From assembly GCF_018119395.1 (NCBI RefSeq), contig NZ_JAGPWD010000014.1, positions 37,353 through 101,352 on the forward strand: a DNA stretch of 64,000 bases, written 5' to 3'. This stretch comes from Massilia sp. ZL223 (GTDB lineage Bacteria; Pseudomonadota; Gammaproteobacteria; Burkholderiales; Burkholderiaceae_D). Below the pieces are notes generated by a model, which saw only the letters and a list, made by a program, of their open reading frames with translations, was not told the origin of the DNA and made no database searches. Positions 35,253-46,035 of this stretch are shown here, piece after piece; the first letter of the stretch is position 1; each line of letters opens with the position of its first letter. Made by a program: the position numbers and the translations under genes.

Positions 35253-36098
35253 ATGATGTTTCGCCTGCAGTTTCCCGCCTTTTTCATGCGCCTGATCGGC
35301 GCCTTGTCCTTGCTGACCCTGTGCGCTCCCGCACACGCCGAGCTGATGCTGCACCCGACCCGCATCGTATTCGAGCAGAACCAGCGCGCCGCCCAGATCG
35401 AGCTGATCAACAATGGAACCAAGCCGGCCAGCTACCGCATCGCACTAGTCAACCGCCGCATGACCGAGGCCGGCCAGTTCGAACCGGCCGACACCCCGGC
35501 GCCGGGCGAGCATTTCGCCGACAGCATGCTGCGCTACTCGCCGCGCCAGATCACCCTGCAGCCGGGCACCGCCCAGACCGTGCGCGTCATGCTGCGCAAG
35601 CCGGCCGACCTGGCCGAGGGCGAATACCGTTCGCACCTGCTGTTCGACAAGCTGCCGGATGCGGAAGGCGAGAGCAGCATCGAGCAGCGCGGCCAGAACA
35701 GCGGTATCGGCGTGGTCATGAACGCCCTGGTGGGCGCGTCGGTGCCGGTGATCGTGCGCCACGGGAAAGTGGACGCCAGCATCAAGCTGGCCGGCCTCGC
35801 CCTGCAATACGACGCCACCCGCCGGCCCCTGCTGACCATGCGCCTCGAGCGCGAGGGCAGCGGCTCGGTCTACGGCGACGTGAGCGTCAGCTTCACGCCG
35901 CGCGGCGGCAAGACCACCACGGTGGGCCAGGTGGGCGGCATCGCCGTCTACACCCCCAACCGCGTGCGCCAGGCCGCGCTGCCGCTGCAGCTGCCGGCCG
36001 GCCTGAACCTGTCCGGCGGCACCCTCGAGGCCGTGTTCCGCGAACGTCCGGAAGCGGGCGGCAAGCCGCTGGCCCAGGCCAGCCTGGCGCTGCCGTGA
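35253..36098 (+). CDS. PapD-like periplasmic pilus chaperone
   Basis: A 281-residue exported chaperone with two immunoglobulin-like domains. The signal peptide ends near residue 30 (APAHA). Domain 1 starts ELMLHPTRIVFEQNQRAAQIELINNGTKPASYRI, with an Arg at the position of the conserved cleft Arg. The G1 strand region is YSPRQITLQPGTAQTVRVMLRKP, with a basic residue available for the subunit carboxylate. Domain 2 ends LNLSGGTLEAVFRERPE. It differs from canonical PapD in the long F1-G1 spacing and in the segment SSIEQRGQNSGIGVVMNALVGASVPVIV, as in alternative (archaic-like) chaperones. It would cap the two DUF4402 proteins and deliver them to the usher that follows. Confidence 0.82.
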   Translation: MMFRLQFPAFFMRLIGALSLLTLCAPAHAELMLHPTRIVFEQNQRAAQIELINNGTKPASYRIALVNRRMTEAGQFEPADTPAPGEHFADSMLRYSPRQITLQPGTAQTVRVMLRKPADLAEGEYRSHLLFDKLPDAEGESSIEQRGQNSGIGVVMNALVGASVPVIVRHGKVDASIKLAGLALQYDATRRPLLTMRLEREGSGSVYGDVSVSFTPRGGKTTTVGQVGGIAVYTPNRVRQAALPLQLPAGLNLSGGTLEAVFRERPEAGGKPLAQASLALP

Positions 36099-36133
36099 TC
36101 CGCCCGGCGAAGCTTCACTAGCCACGCACGTTC

Positions 36134-38764
36134 ATGCGGGTCGTCCGGACGGCTTGTCTGCTCGCAGGCATGGCGCTGCTGCCTGCGCTGCTGTCCGCCT
36201 ATGCGCCGCCGGCCGCGGCCGCGCCCTTGCGCGCGCCGGAAGCCAATCTGGTCCTGCTGGAAGTCCGGCTCGGCAACCAGCTGCTGTCCGACGCCGTGAC
36301 CGGCTACGAGATCGGGCGCGACGTCTACCTGCCGCTGGGCGAAATGGCGCGCCTGCTGACCCTGGCCATCCGCGTGACGCCGGGCGAGGGGCGCGCCAGC
36401 GGCTATATCCTGAACGAGGAACGGGCCTTCAGCCTCGACGTGCCGGGGCGCGTGGCCGACATCGCCGGCCGCCACGAAGAGCTCGACCGCGCGCAATTCA
36501 AGCTGCTCTCCGACGACATCTACGTGGCCAGCAAGCTGATGGCGCGCTGGCTGCCGGTCGACCTCGACCTGGACATGTCCAGCCTGGCGCTCAAGGTGAA
36601 GCCGCGCGAGCAGCTGCCGATCCAGGCGCGCCTGGCGCGGCGCGAGCGCGGCAGCCTGCCTGGCATGCCGGGCGGCTATGCCGACCCCGGCTATCCACGC
36701 CTGTCCACGCCTTACCGCCTGGTCGACACGCCCTTCATCGACCAGACCATCGGACTGGCGACCACCAGCGTGGGCGGACGGCGCCAGACCGAAGCCGCCT
36801 ACACGGCCTACCTGACCACCGACCTGGCGGGCATGGAAGCCGCGCTGTACGCGAGCCGCAACCGCCACGACCCCGACGCCGGGCTGCGCCTGACCCTGGG
36901 GCGCCACGATCCCGACGCCGGCCTGCTTGGCCCCTTGCGGGCGCGCACCGCCTTGTTCGGCAGCGTGCCGGTGCCGGGCGTGGCGAATGTCTCCGCCAGC
37001 AGCCCCACCGGCAATGGCGCCGTCCTCAGCAACCGTCCGCTCAACCAGCCCACCAGCTTCGACCGCCACACCTTGCAGGGCGCGCTGCCGCCGGGCTGGG
37101 ACGTCGAGCTGTACTACAACGATGCGCTGGTCGGCTTCCAGCAGTCGCGCGGCGACGGCAAGTACAGCTTCGAGGACCAGCCGCTTGCCTACGGTCCCAA
37201 CGAGTTCCGCCTGGTGTTCCATGGCCCGCTGGGGCAGCTGCGCGTGGAGCGCCAGAGCTTCCTGCTGGAGCAGTCGGCCGTGCCGCGCGGCGCGCTGTAC
37301 TACGACCTGGCCGCGCACCGCGACCGCTTCGGCCACCAGCGCGCGCTGGCGCAGTTCGAGTGGGGCGCCAGCGACTGGCTCAACGCCACCGGCGGCTGGC
37401 AGCGCCTGGCCTTGCCGGACGGCGTGCAGCGCGGCTACGCCAACCTGGGCTTGCGCAGCTACTGGAAGGGCATGATCGCCACCGTCGATGCGGTCCATGG
37501 CGACGACGGCGGCAAGCTGGCCCAGCTCGGCCTCAAGACGCGCCTGGGCCAGGTATCCCTGTCGGCCAGCCGGGCGACCCTGGACCGCTTCAGCAGCGAG
37601 TTCTTTTCGCCCAGCGCCGACCCGGTGAAGACCAGGGACGAGCTGCGCGCCGAAGGCGTGGTCGCGCCCGGCGGATCCAGTTTCTACCCGCTGGCGCTGC
37701 AAGTGCGCCACGACCGGCTGGCCTCGGGCACCCGCAATATCGACCTGCAGGGACGGATCGCGGCCTACCGCGACGGCATCGCCCTCAGCAACACCCTGCG
37801 CTGGCAGTCGCTGGGCGGCCACGACATGGCGGACGGCCTGTTCCAGGTGAGCCGCCGGGTGGCCGGCATCGGCCTCACGGGGCAGCTGCAATACCTGATC
37901 GCGCCGGACGCGGGGCTGGGGAGCGCCGCGCTCACCGCCGACTACTACCTGAACGACGGCTACATGCTGAACCTGGGCCTGACGCGTGCGTTCCACGAGC
38001 GCGAGACGCGCCTGGCCGGCGCGCTCAACAAGAGCCTGGGCACCTATGGGCTGGGCGTGAACGCCTTCTACACGAACCGGCGCGATTACGGCCTGGGCGT
38101 GCAGTTCTTCATGGCCATGGGCTGGGAGCCGCGCGCCATGCGCATGACGATGGATGCGCAGCCGATGGCGAACATGGGCGCGGCTTCGGTGCGCGTCTTC
38201 CTCGACAAGAACCTGGACGGCGTGATGGACGAGGCCGACGAGCCGATCGGCGGTGCGGGCATCACGGTCAACGGCGCCAGCTACCTGGCGCGCACCAACG
38301 CGGCCGGGCTGGCCACCCTGGCGCGCCTGCCGGCGCACCAGCACACCGACATCGCGGTCGACCCGAACTCGCTGGACGACCCGCAATGGCAGCCGCGCAC
38401 GCCGGGCGTGCGCATCGTGCCGCGTCCGGGCAAGGTCAGCAGCATCGACTTCCCCGTGGGCGTGACCGGGGAGGTGGACGGCACCACCTACCTCTACGCC
38501 AGCGGCGCGCGGCGCGCGATCGGGGACCTGCGGCTGGAAGTGGTCGACAGTCGGCGCAAGGTGGTGGCGAGCGCGGTCAGCGCGGCGGATGGGTATTACG
38601 TGATCACGGGGATTTTTCCGGGCGAGTACTTCCTGCGGGTGCAGCCGGAGCAGCTCAAGCGGCTGGGGCTGACGGATACGGGGATGCACGTCATTACCAT
38701 CGGGAAGGAGGGGGCCGTGCTCAATGGGAGGGATCTGGATGTGCGGGCGGAGGATGGGGCGTGA
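36134..38764 (+). CDS. Fimbrial usher-like outer-membrane protein
   Basis: An 876-residue predicted outer-membrane beta-barrel. Signal peptide about 1-30. The N-terminal part (EVRLGNQLLSDAVTGYEIGRDVYLPLGEMARLL and TLAIRVTPG) matches the periplasmic N-domain of alternative ushers. The barrel contains GSVPVPGVANVSASSPTG, LQGALPPGWDVELYYNDALVGFQ and LAYGPNEFRLVFHGPLGQLRVE, patterns typical of ushers. Residues after about 690 form one or two carboxypeptidase-regulatory-like/beta-sandwich domains (SVRVFLDKNLDGVMDEADEPI, FPGEYFLRVQPEQL), the place of the C-terminal domains. Follows the chaperone by 35 bases and ends the operon. It is not close to PapC/FimD in length or domain signature. Confidence 0.8.
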   Translation: MRVVRTACLLAGMALLPALLSAYAPPAAAAPLRAPEANLVLLEVRLGNQLLSDAVTGYEIGRDVYLPLGEMARLLTLAIRVTPGEGRASGYILNEERAFSLDVPGRVADIAGRHEELDRAQFKLLSDDIYVASKLMARWLPVDLDLDMSSLALKVKPREQLPIQARLARRERGSLPGMPGGYADPGYPRLSTPYRLVDTPFIDQTIGLATTSVGGRRQTEAAYTAYLTTDLAGMEAALYASRNRHDPDAGLRLTLGRHDPDAGLLGPLRARTALFGSVPVPGVANVSASSPTGNGAVLSNRPLNQPTSFDRHTLQGALPPGWDVELYYNDALVGFQQSRGDGKYSFEDQPLAYGPNEFRLVFHGPLGQLRVERQSFLLEQSAVPRGALYYDLAAHRDRFGHQRALAQFEWGASDWLNATGGWQRLALPDGVQRGYANLGLRSYWKGMIATVDAVHGDDGGKLAQLGLKTRLGQVSLSASRATLDRFSSEFFSPSADPVKTRDELRAEGVVAPGGSSFYPLALQVRHDRLASGTRNIDLQGRIAAYRDGIALSNTLRWQSLGGHDMADGLFQVSRRVAGIGLTGQLQYLIAPDAGLGSAALTADYYLNDGYMLNLGLTRAFHERETRLAGALNKSLGTYGLGVNAFYTNRRDYGLGVQFFMAMGWEPRAMRMTMDAQPMANMGAASVRVFLDKNLDGVMDEADEPIGGAGITVNGASYLARTNAAGLATLARLPAHQHTDIAVDPNSLDDPQWQPRTPGVRIVPRPGKVSSIDFPVGVTGEVDGTTYLYASGARRAIGDLRLEVVDSRRKVVASAVSAADGYYVITGIFPGEYFLRVQPEQLKRLGLTDTGMHVITIGKEGAVLNGRDLDVRAEDGA

Positions 38765-38857
38765 GTTTGCGTGCGAACCGATAACCGCACCACCTTCCGC
38801 ACCCCCACCTGAACCGTATACAATGGCCGGTTTGGCGAATCGCACCCCACCCCAAGC

Positions 38858-40075
38858 ATGGCAAAACAATACGACGTAGCAGTAATCGGCGCAGGCGCCG
38901 CCGGCATGATGTGCGCGGCGGTCGCCGGCCAGCAGGGCAAGCGCGTGGTGCTGCTCGACCACGCCGCCAAACTGGCCGAGAAGATCCGCATCTCCGGTGG
39001 CGGCCGCTGCAATTTCACCAACATCAACGCCGGCCCGGCGAACTTCCTGTCCCAGAACCCGCACTTCTGCCGCAGCGCGCTGTCGCGCTACACCGCGCAG
39101 GATTTCCTGGCCCTGGTGAAGAAGCACCGCATCGCTTATCACGAGAAGCACAAGGGCCAGCTGTTCTGCGACGACTCGTCCGAACGCATCATCGCCATGC
39201 TGCGCGCCGAATGCGAAGCCGGCGCCGTCCACCTGCGCATGCCCTGCAAGATCGCCGGCGTGCAAAAGACCGAAACCGGCTTCACGGTCGCCACGGACGG
39301 CGGCGAGCTGGAAGTGGCTAGCGTGGTGGTCGCCACCGGCGGCCTGTCGATTCCGAAGATCGGCGCCACCGACCTGGGCTATCGCCTCGCCACCCAGTTC
39401 GGCCTGAACGTGATCGAGACCCGCCCCGGCCTGGTGCCGCTGACCTTCGACGGTCCTAGCTGGGAGCCCTTCGCCCCGCTGGCCGGCATCGCCCTCGAAG
39501 TCGACGTCAGCACTGGCAGCGGCAAAGGGAAGGGCGCCCTCCGCGGCCAGTTCCGCGAAGACCTGCTGTTCACCCATCGCGGCCTGTCGGGCCCGGCGAT
39601 CCTGCAGATCTCCAGCTACTGGCAGCCCGGCACGCCGATCGTGCTCGACCTGCTGCCCGATATGGACGTGGCCGAGACCCTCATCGGCGCCAAGAAGACG
39701 GAAAAGAAGCAGCTGGGCAATGTGCTGGCCCAATGGCTGCCGGCGCGCCTGGCCGACGGCCTGCTGGCCGGGAACGGCTTCGACCCGGGGGCGCGCCTGG
39801 CCGATATGCCGGACGCCAGGCTGCGCAAGCTGGGCGACGCCATCAACCGCTGGGCCATCGTGCCGACCGGCTCGGAAGGCTACAGGAAGGCCGAGGTGAC
39901 CCTGGGCGGCGTCGACACGCGCGAGCTGTCGCAGCAGACCATGATGGCGAGCAAGGTGCCGGGCTTGTACTTCATCGGCGAGGCGATGGACGTGACCGGC
40001 TGGCTGGGCGGCTACAACTTCCAGTGGGCCTGGGCCTCGGGCGTCGCGGCCGGCCTGGCGCTGGCTTCCCAATGA
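38858..40075 (+). CDS. NAD(P)/FAD-dependent oxidoreductase, HI0933/YhiN family
   Basis: A 405-residue flavoprotein. The dinucleotide motif is VIGAGAAGMMCAA near the N-terminus and the family hallmark RISGGGRCNFTNIN follows at about residue 45. FTHRGLSGPAILQISSYW and GEAMDVTGWLGGYNFQWAWASG (C-terminal FAD-binding end) are also characteristic. The E. coli relative is YhiN and a clostridial relative (BaiN) reduces bile-acid intermediates, but the substrate of the bacterial group as a whole is not known. Monocistronic, between the usher operon and rpsU. Confidence 0.88.
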   Translation: MAKQYDVAVIGAGAAGMMCAAVAGQQGKRVVLLDHAAKLAEKIRISGGGRCNFTNINAGPANFLSQNPHFCRSALSRYTAQDFLALVKKHRIAYHEKHKGQLFCDDSSERIIAMLRAECEAGAVHLRMPCKIAGVQKTETGFTVATDGGELEVASVVVATGGLSIPKIGATDLGYRLATQFGLNVIETRPGLVPLTFDGPSWEPFAPLAGIALEVDVSTGSGKGKGALRGQFREDLLFTHRGLSGPAILQISSYWQPGTPIVLDLLPDMDVAETLIGAKKTEKKQLGNVLAQWLPARLADGLLAGNGFDPGARLADMPDARLRKLGDAINRWAIVPTGSEGYRKAEVTLGGVDTRELSQQTMMASKVPGLYFIGEAMDVTGWLGGYNFQWAWASGVAAGLALASQ

Positions 40076-40107
40076 CGTGGTAATTCAGGCACAAGTTGAT
40101 AAAAGCT

Positions 40108-40135
40108 TTTACTGATACGGAAAAGCTGCTAGAAT
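40108..40135 (+). promoter_or_regulatory. Promoter of the rpsU-yqeY-dnaG operon
   Basis: TTTACT (40108-40113), a 16-base spacer, TAGAAT (40130-40135). The inverted repeat AGCTTTT/AAAAGCT (40104-40110 with 40121-40127) overlaps the -35 box and spacer. It leaves a leader of about 30 bases before rpsU. Confidence 0.55.
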
Positions 40136-40171
40136 TTCGTTCTTCCCTAAATCCAACGGTTTGATTTTTAC

Positions 40172-40384
40172 ATGACCACTATCCGCCTTAAAGAAAACGA
40201 GCCGTTCGAAGTCGCTATGCGTCGCTTCAAGCGCACTATCGAAAAGACCGGTCTGTTGACGGAACTGCGCGCTCGCGAGTTCTACGAAAAGCCGACTGCT
40301 GAGCGCAAGCGCAAGCTGGCAGCTGCCGTGAAGCGCCACTACAAGCGCATCCGCAGCCAGCAACTGCCGAAGAAACTGTACTAA
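40172..40384 (+). CDS. rpsU: 30S ribosomal protein S21
   Basis: A 70-residue basic ribosomal protein ([20 protein letters not shown], ending SQQLPKKLY) needed for efficient translation initiation. It uses codons of highly expressed genes, such as CGT and GAA, noticeably less GC-biased at third positions than its neighbours. First gene of the macromolecular synthesis operon. The terminator at 40448 separates most rpsU transcripts from the downstream genes, which would give the usual strong excess of S21 over primase. Confidence 0.97.
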   Translation: MTTIRLKENEPFEVAMRRFKRTIEKTGLLTELRAREFYEKPTAERKRKLAAAVKRHYKRIRSQQLPKKLY

Positions 40385-40447
40385 GACCGTCCAGTGGCCT
40401 GGACCCGGTGACGGCGAGACCTGTCCCGGCGAGTCGCTGACGTCAGC

Positions 40448-40480
40448 AAGCCCGCTCCGGTTGTCACCGCGGCGGGTTTT
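40448..40480 (+). terminator. Terminator/attenuator between rpsU and yqeY
   Basis: A two-part stem CCCGC..CGGT-TGTC-ACCG..GCGGG followed by TTTTGTCGTTT. In the E. coli macromolecular operon an attenuator occupies the same place between rpsU and dnaG. Confidence 0.8.
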
Positions 40481-40516
40481 GTCGTTTATACCCATCGAAC
40501 AGAATACGGAGAATCC

Positions 40517-40966
40517 ATGAGCCTGAAAGCACAACTGACCGACGACATGAAAGCAGCCATGCGCGCCAAGGAAAGCGCCCGCCTGGCCACCGTTCGCCTG
40601 ATCATCGCCGAGATCAAGCGCAAGGAAGTCGACGAGCAGATCGAGCTGAACGACGACCAGGTCGTGGCCGTGATCGAGAAGATGGTCAAGCAGCGCAAGG
40701 ATTCCATCTCGCAATTCGAAGCGGGCGGCCGTGCCGACCTGGCCGAGATCGAGAAGGGCGAGCTGGCTATCCTGTCGGCCTACATGCCGGCCGGCCTGTC
40801 GGACGAGGAAGTCGCCGCCGAAGTCGCCGCCGCCGTGGCCGCCACCGGCGCCGTCGGTCCGCAGGACATGGGCAAGGTGATGGGCGTGCTCAAGCCGAAG
40901 CTGGCTGGCCGCGCGGACATGACCGTGGTGTCGGGTTTGGTCAAGAAGGCATTGACCGGCGCCTAA
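40517..40966 (+). CDS. yqeY: GatB/YqeY domain protein
   Basis: A 149-residue protein of the GatB/YqeY family, the tRNA-binding helical domain that is fused to amidotransferase subunit GatB in other proteins. The family signature runs DMKAAMRAKESARLATVRLIIAEIKRKEVD and closes MGKVMGVLKPKLAGRADMTVVSGLVKKAL. The role of the stand-alone form is not established. Linkage with rpsU and dnaG is conserved across many betaproteobacteria. Confidence 0.93.
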   Translation: MSLKAQLTDDMKAAMRAKESARLATVRLIIAEIKRKEVDEQIELNDDQVVAVIEKMVKQRKDSISQFEAGGRADLAEIEKGELAILSAYMPAGLSDEEVAAEVAAAVAATGAVGPQDMGKVMGVLKPKLAGRADMTVVSGLVKKALTGA

Positions 40967-41030
40967 AAGGCCTGCGCGCGTAATAGTATTTAGTTAGCAG
41001 CGAAACCGTCGTCACTGCCACAGGCAGTAA

Positions 41031-41112
41031 CGACTTCCGGCGAAGGCCGGAACCCAAGTTGCATGAGCTATCGAAACGCTTAACTTAGGTTCCGGCCTTC
41101 GCCGGAACGACG
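41031..41112. repeat. Palindromic repeat family A, copy 3
   Basis: Arms CGACTTCCGGCGAAGGCCGG to AACCCAAGTT (41031-41060) and AACTTAGGTTCC to GGAACGACG (41082-41112) are inverted copies with a 21-base centre. It is placed between yqeY and dnaG, inside the macromolecular operon. The unit shares CGGCGAAGGCCGG and CCCAAGTT with the other two copies. Confidence 0.8.
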
Positions 41113-41155
41113 AGGATGCGCTAACTCGTTGGCAACACGCCCGAGCGTGCTCCGA

Positions 41156-41217
41156 GCAGGCCCACACCGGCCTGCATCTTGTTGCATGTCAACTTGCGGC
41201 GAGCGCTGCGGTATAGT
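41156..41217 (+). promoter_or_regulatory. Hairpin and -10 box upstream of dnaG
   Basis: The perfect hairpin GCAGGCC-CACACC-GGCCTGC (41156-41175) followed by ATCTTGTT may end read-through from yqeY. A TATAGT box (41212-41217) lies 29 bases before the dnaG GTG; no good -35 partner was found. Together they suggest dnaG can be started independently. Confidence 0.4.
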
Positions 41218-41246
41218 CTGAGGCTAGACAAACACTGAGTAACTAA

Positions 41247-43043
41247 GTGATTCCGCAATCTTTCATTACCGATTTGCTCAACCGTGTCGACATCGTCGAC
41301 GTGGTCGGCCGCTACGTCCAGCTCAAGAAGGGCGGGGCCAACTACATGGGCCTGTGCCCATTCCATAACGAAAAATCCCCCAGCTTCACCGTCAGCCCCA
41401 CCAAGCAGTTCTATCACTGCTTCGGCTGCGGCGCCCACGGCACCGCGATCGGCTTCCTGATCGAATACTCGGGCCTGGGCTTCGTCGACGCCGTCAAGGA
41501 CCTGGCCCAGAATGTGGGCATGGTCGTCCCGGACGCCGACGACAAGATCCCGCCGGCCCAGCGCGCCGCCCAGCAAGCCCAGTCGCTGGCCATGACCGAC
41601 GCGCTCAACCAGGCCTGCAGCTACTACCGCGCCCAGCTGCGCGAAGCGCCGCACGCCATCGCCTATTTAAAGAGCCGCGGCCTGACCGGCGAGATCGCCG
41701 CCCGCTTCGGCATGGGCTACGCGCCCGGCGGCTGGGACAATCTGCGCTCCGTCTTCCCCGACTACGACGCCCAGGCCCTGGTCGAATCCGGCCTGGTGAT
41801 CGACAAGGTGGACGAAGAGGGCAACCGCCACAAGCGCTACGACCGTTTCCGCGAGCGCGTGATGTTCCCGATCCGGAACACCAAGGGCCAGGTGATCGGC
41901 TTCGGCGGCCGCGTGCTCGACGGCGGCGAACCGAAATACCTGAACTCGCCGGAAACCCCGCTGTTCCAGAAAGGCCTGGAGCTCTACGGCCTGTTCGAGG
42001 CGCGCCAGGCGATCCGCGACGCCGGCTACGTGCTGGTGACCGAGGGCTACATGGACGTGGTGGCGCTGGCCCAGCTCGGTTTCCCGCAGGCCGTGGCCAC
42101 GCTCGGCACCGCCTGCACCAGCACCCACGTGCAAAAGCTGCTGCGCCAGACCGACAACGTCATCTTCAGCTTCGACGGCGACAAGGCCGGCCGCCGCGCC
42201 GCCCGCCGCGCGCTGGACGCCTGCCTGCCGCAAGTGTCCGACGACAAGACCATCAAGTTCCTGTTCCTGCCGCAAGAGCACGACCCGGACAGCTTCGTGC
42301 GCGAGCGCGGCGCCGAAGCCTTCGAGCAGGAAATCCACGACGCCATGCCGCTGTCGCAGTTTCTGCTGCGCGAAGTGACTCAGGAGCACGACCTCGACAC
42401 GCCCGAGGGCCGGGCCCACGCCCAGTTCGAGGCCAAGCCGCTGCTGCAGGCCATGAGCCCGTCGGCGCTGCGCCTGCAAATCGTGCGCGGCCTGGCCAGC
42501 ATGACCCAGTCGACGCCGGCGGAACTCGAAAGCCTGTTCGAGTTGTCCAAGCCAGTGTCGGTCGCGCGCCGTGCGCCGCCGCGCCAGGGCCGCCCGGTGC
42601 CGGTGGGGCTGGAGCGCCAGATATTGCGCATCCTGGTTTCCCATCCGCACCTGGCCCTGCTGCTGGACGAGGCGGCCCTGGCTTCCTTCGACCATTTCGG
42701 AGAAGAATCGGCCGAGCGCATGCGCCACCTGGTGCTCACGGCCCAGGCGCTGGGCGAGGGCGGCACTTTTGCGGCGCTGTCGCAGCTGTTGACGGAGGAA
42801 ACCACCGAGTACGACCAGATGATCGCCGAGATCGGCGCGGAACCGGAATCGGAAGTCGATGCGGACCGCATATGGCTGCTCAGCGCTGTGCGCCAAATCA
42901 AGATGGATGCGTTAAAACAGGAACTTAACCAGTTGTTTTCTTCCGGCTTGACCCCAGATCAGGTAAGTACTCGCTATCGCGAGATTACAGCTCAGCAGGA
43001 CGTCCTGGCCCGTGAAGCGGCCGCTGACATGTCCCCTCGATGA
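41247..43043 (+). CDS. dnaG: DNA primase
   Basis: A 598-residue replication primase. Domains in order: CHC2 zinc finger (about 38-68, CPFHNEKSPSF and YHCFGCGAHG), RNA-polymerase core with Toprim (around 260-340, VTEGYMDVVALAQLG, FSFDGDKAGRRAARRAL), and a C-terminal helicase-binding domain after about 440. The start is GTG at 41247 with a weak ribosome site (CTGAGTAA), matching the low expression level usual for primase. Followed by rpoD after 200 bases that carry a separate promoter. Confidence 0.96.
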   Translation: MIPQSFITDLLNRVDIVDVVGRYVQLKKGGANYMGLCPFHNEKSPSFTVSPTKQFYHCFGCGAHGTAIGFLIEYSGLGFVDAVKDLAQNVGMVVPDADDKIPPAQRAAQQAQSLAMTDALNQACSYYRAQLREAPHAIAYLKSRGLTGEIAARFGMGYAPGGWDNLRSVFPDYDAQALVESGLVIDKVDEEGNRHKRYDRFRERVMFPIRNTKGQVIGFGGRVLDGGEPKYLNSPETPLFQKGLELYGLFEARQAIRDAGYVLVTEGYMDVVALAQLGFPQAVATLGTACTSTHVQKLLRQTDNVIFSFDGDKAGRRAARRALDACLPQVSDDKTIKFLFLPQEHDPDSFVRERGAEAFEQEIHDAMPLSQFLLREVTQEHDLDTPEGRAHAQFEAKPLLQAMSPSALRLQIVRGLASMTQSTPAELESLFELSKPVSVARRAPPRQGRPVPVGLERQILRILVSHPHLALLLDEAALASFDHFGEESAERMRHLVLTAQALGEGGTFAALSQLLTEETTEYDQMIAEIGAEPESEVDADRIWLLSAVRQIKMDALKQELNQLFSSGLTPDQVSTRYREITAQQDVLAREAAADMSPR

Positions 43044-43089
43044 GCCTGGGCAAGCCCCAGTGTTCGCAACTGGAAAAAAGAGGGGTGCG

Positions 43090-43098
43090 TGCTATAAT
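43090..43098 (+). promoter_or_regulatory. Extended -10 promoter for rpoD
   Basis: TGCTATAAT: a perfect TATAAT preceded by the TGN extension; the expected -35 position has only CTGGAA. Transcription would start near 43105 and give a leader of about 140 bases before the rpoD GTG. Confidence 0.65.
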
Positions 43099-43102
43099 AA
43101 AA

Positions 43103-43243
43103 CGCTAACTATTGCAACTGTTGAAACCATTTTTGGTTCAATCGCGGCGTGGTGTTTCAGTTAGCGAGGCAACGGAAGATTGCCTGCAGGGTGATGTAAG
43201 GTAACAAAACTTTATCTTTAACCATCGTAAAGTTAGTGTCGTT
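43103..43243 (+). promoter_or_regulatory. Structured 5' leader of rpoD
   Basis: Four consecutive complementary pairs occur: CGCTAACT/AGTTAGCG (43103-43110 with 43159-43166), enclosing TTGAAACCA/TGGTTCAA (43121-43141); AGGCAA/TTGCCT (43167-43185); and AACTTTA/TAAAGTT (43208-43234), the last ending 10 bases before the GTG start. No recognisable Shine-Dalgarno sequence is left between that last hairpin and the start. The arrangement suggests control of sigma factor translation, for example by temperature or a protein. Confidence 0.5.
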
Positions 43244-45517
<2,274 letters not shown>

Positions 45518-45563
45518 TTAGAGCAGCTAAACCTTGACGGACCTGCGCTAAAAGCAATATGCT

Positions 45564-45618
45564 CTCGCCACTTTGCTCATCCGGTTCCGCACCGGTGAGC
45601 CGGTGGCGAGTTCTTCTC
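45564..45618 (+). terminator. Two-tier terminator of the macromolecular operon
   Basis: The outer stem CTCGCCAC/GTGGCGAG (45564-45571 with 45603-45610) encloses the inner stem GCTCA(T)CCGGT/ACCGGTGAGC (45575-45600). A T/C-rich tail TTCTTCTCC follows. It lies 46 bases after the rpoD stop. Confidence 0.75.
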
Positions 45619-45634
45619 CACTGTCCCGATTTCT

Positions 45635-45713
<79 letters not shown>

Positions 45714-46035
45714 ATTCATTGTGCTGAATTAAGGGCGTCGCTCGCCGTGCTTGAGGCGCTCTGTGCACCTTTTTTGTGCTCGGCAAGCGGCGCGCTCATT
45801 GGCTTGCGGTGATCAGCGGGGCACCGATGACCGCGGCGTTCCGCACCCTCTTCACTGGCGCCAAATTCCCGCCACACGATTCCCCGACGACTTCGCCTCA
45901 GGTTGCACCTCCTTGTGGCGTTGGTGCTCCGCCGCGTAAAACCCAGCCGATTGTGTAACGTCAATTGACCAGATCCATCGACCATTAGACTGGTCAATAG
46001 GTCCGGCAAGCATGGACGTTTCCATAGGGAGCAGC
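45714..46035. other. Intergenic region upstream of the tadG/E trio
   Basis: 322 bases without a credible gene. Small overlapping frames of 60-97 codons here have no ribosome site or recognisable product. The one clear signal is the perfect inverted repeat TTGACCAG/CTGGTCAA (45965-45972 with 45990-45997), about 40 bases before the first gene and a possible operator. No tRNA-end duplication, integrase or attachment site was found next to the tRNA. Confidence 0.5.

Noticed and set aside
35948..40072. A very long open frame on the minus strand across the usher operon and the flavoprotein gene
   Set aside because: It is antisense to well-supported genes; its His/Gln/Arg/Gly-rich product has no fold or export signal and reflects GC-rich codon structure only.
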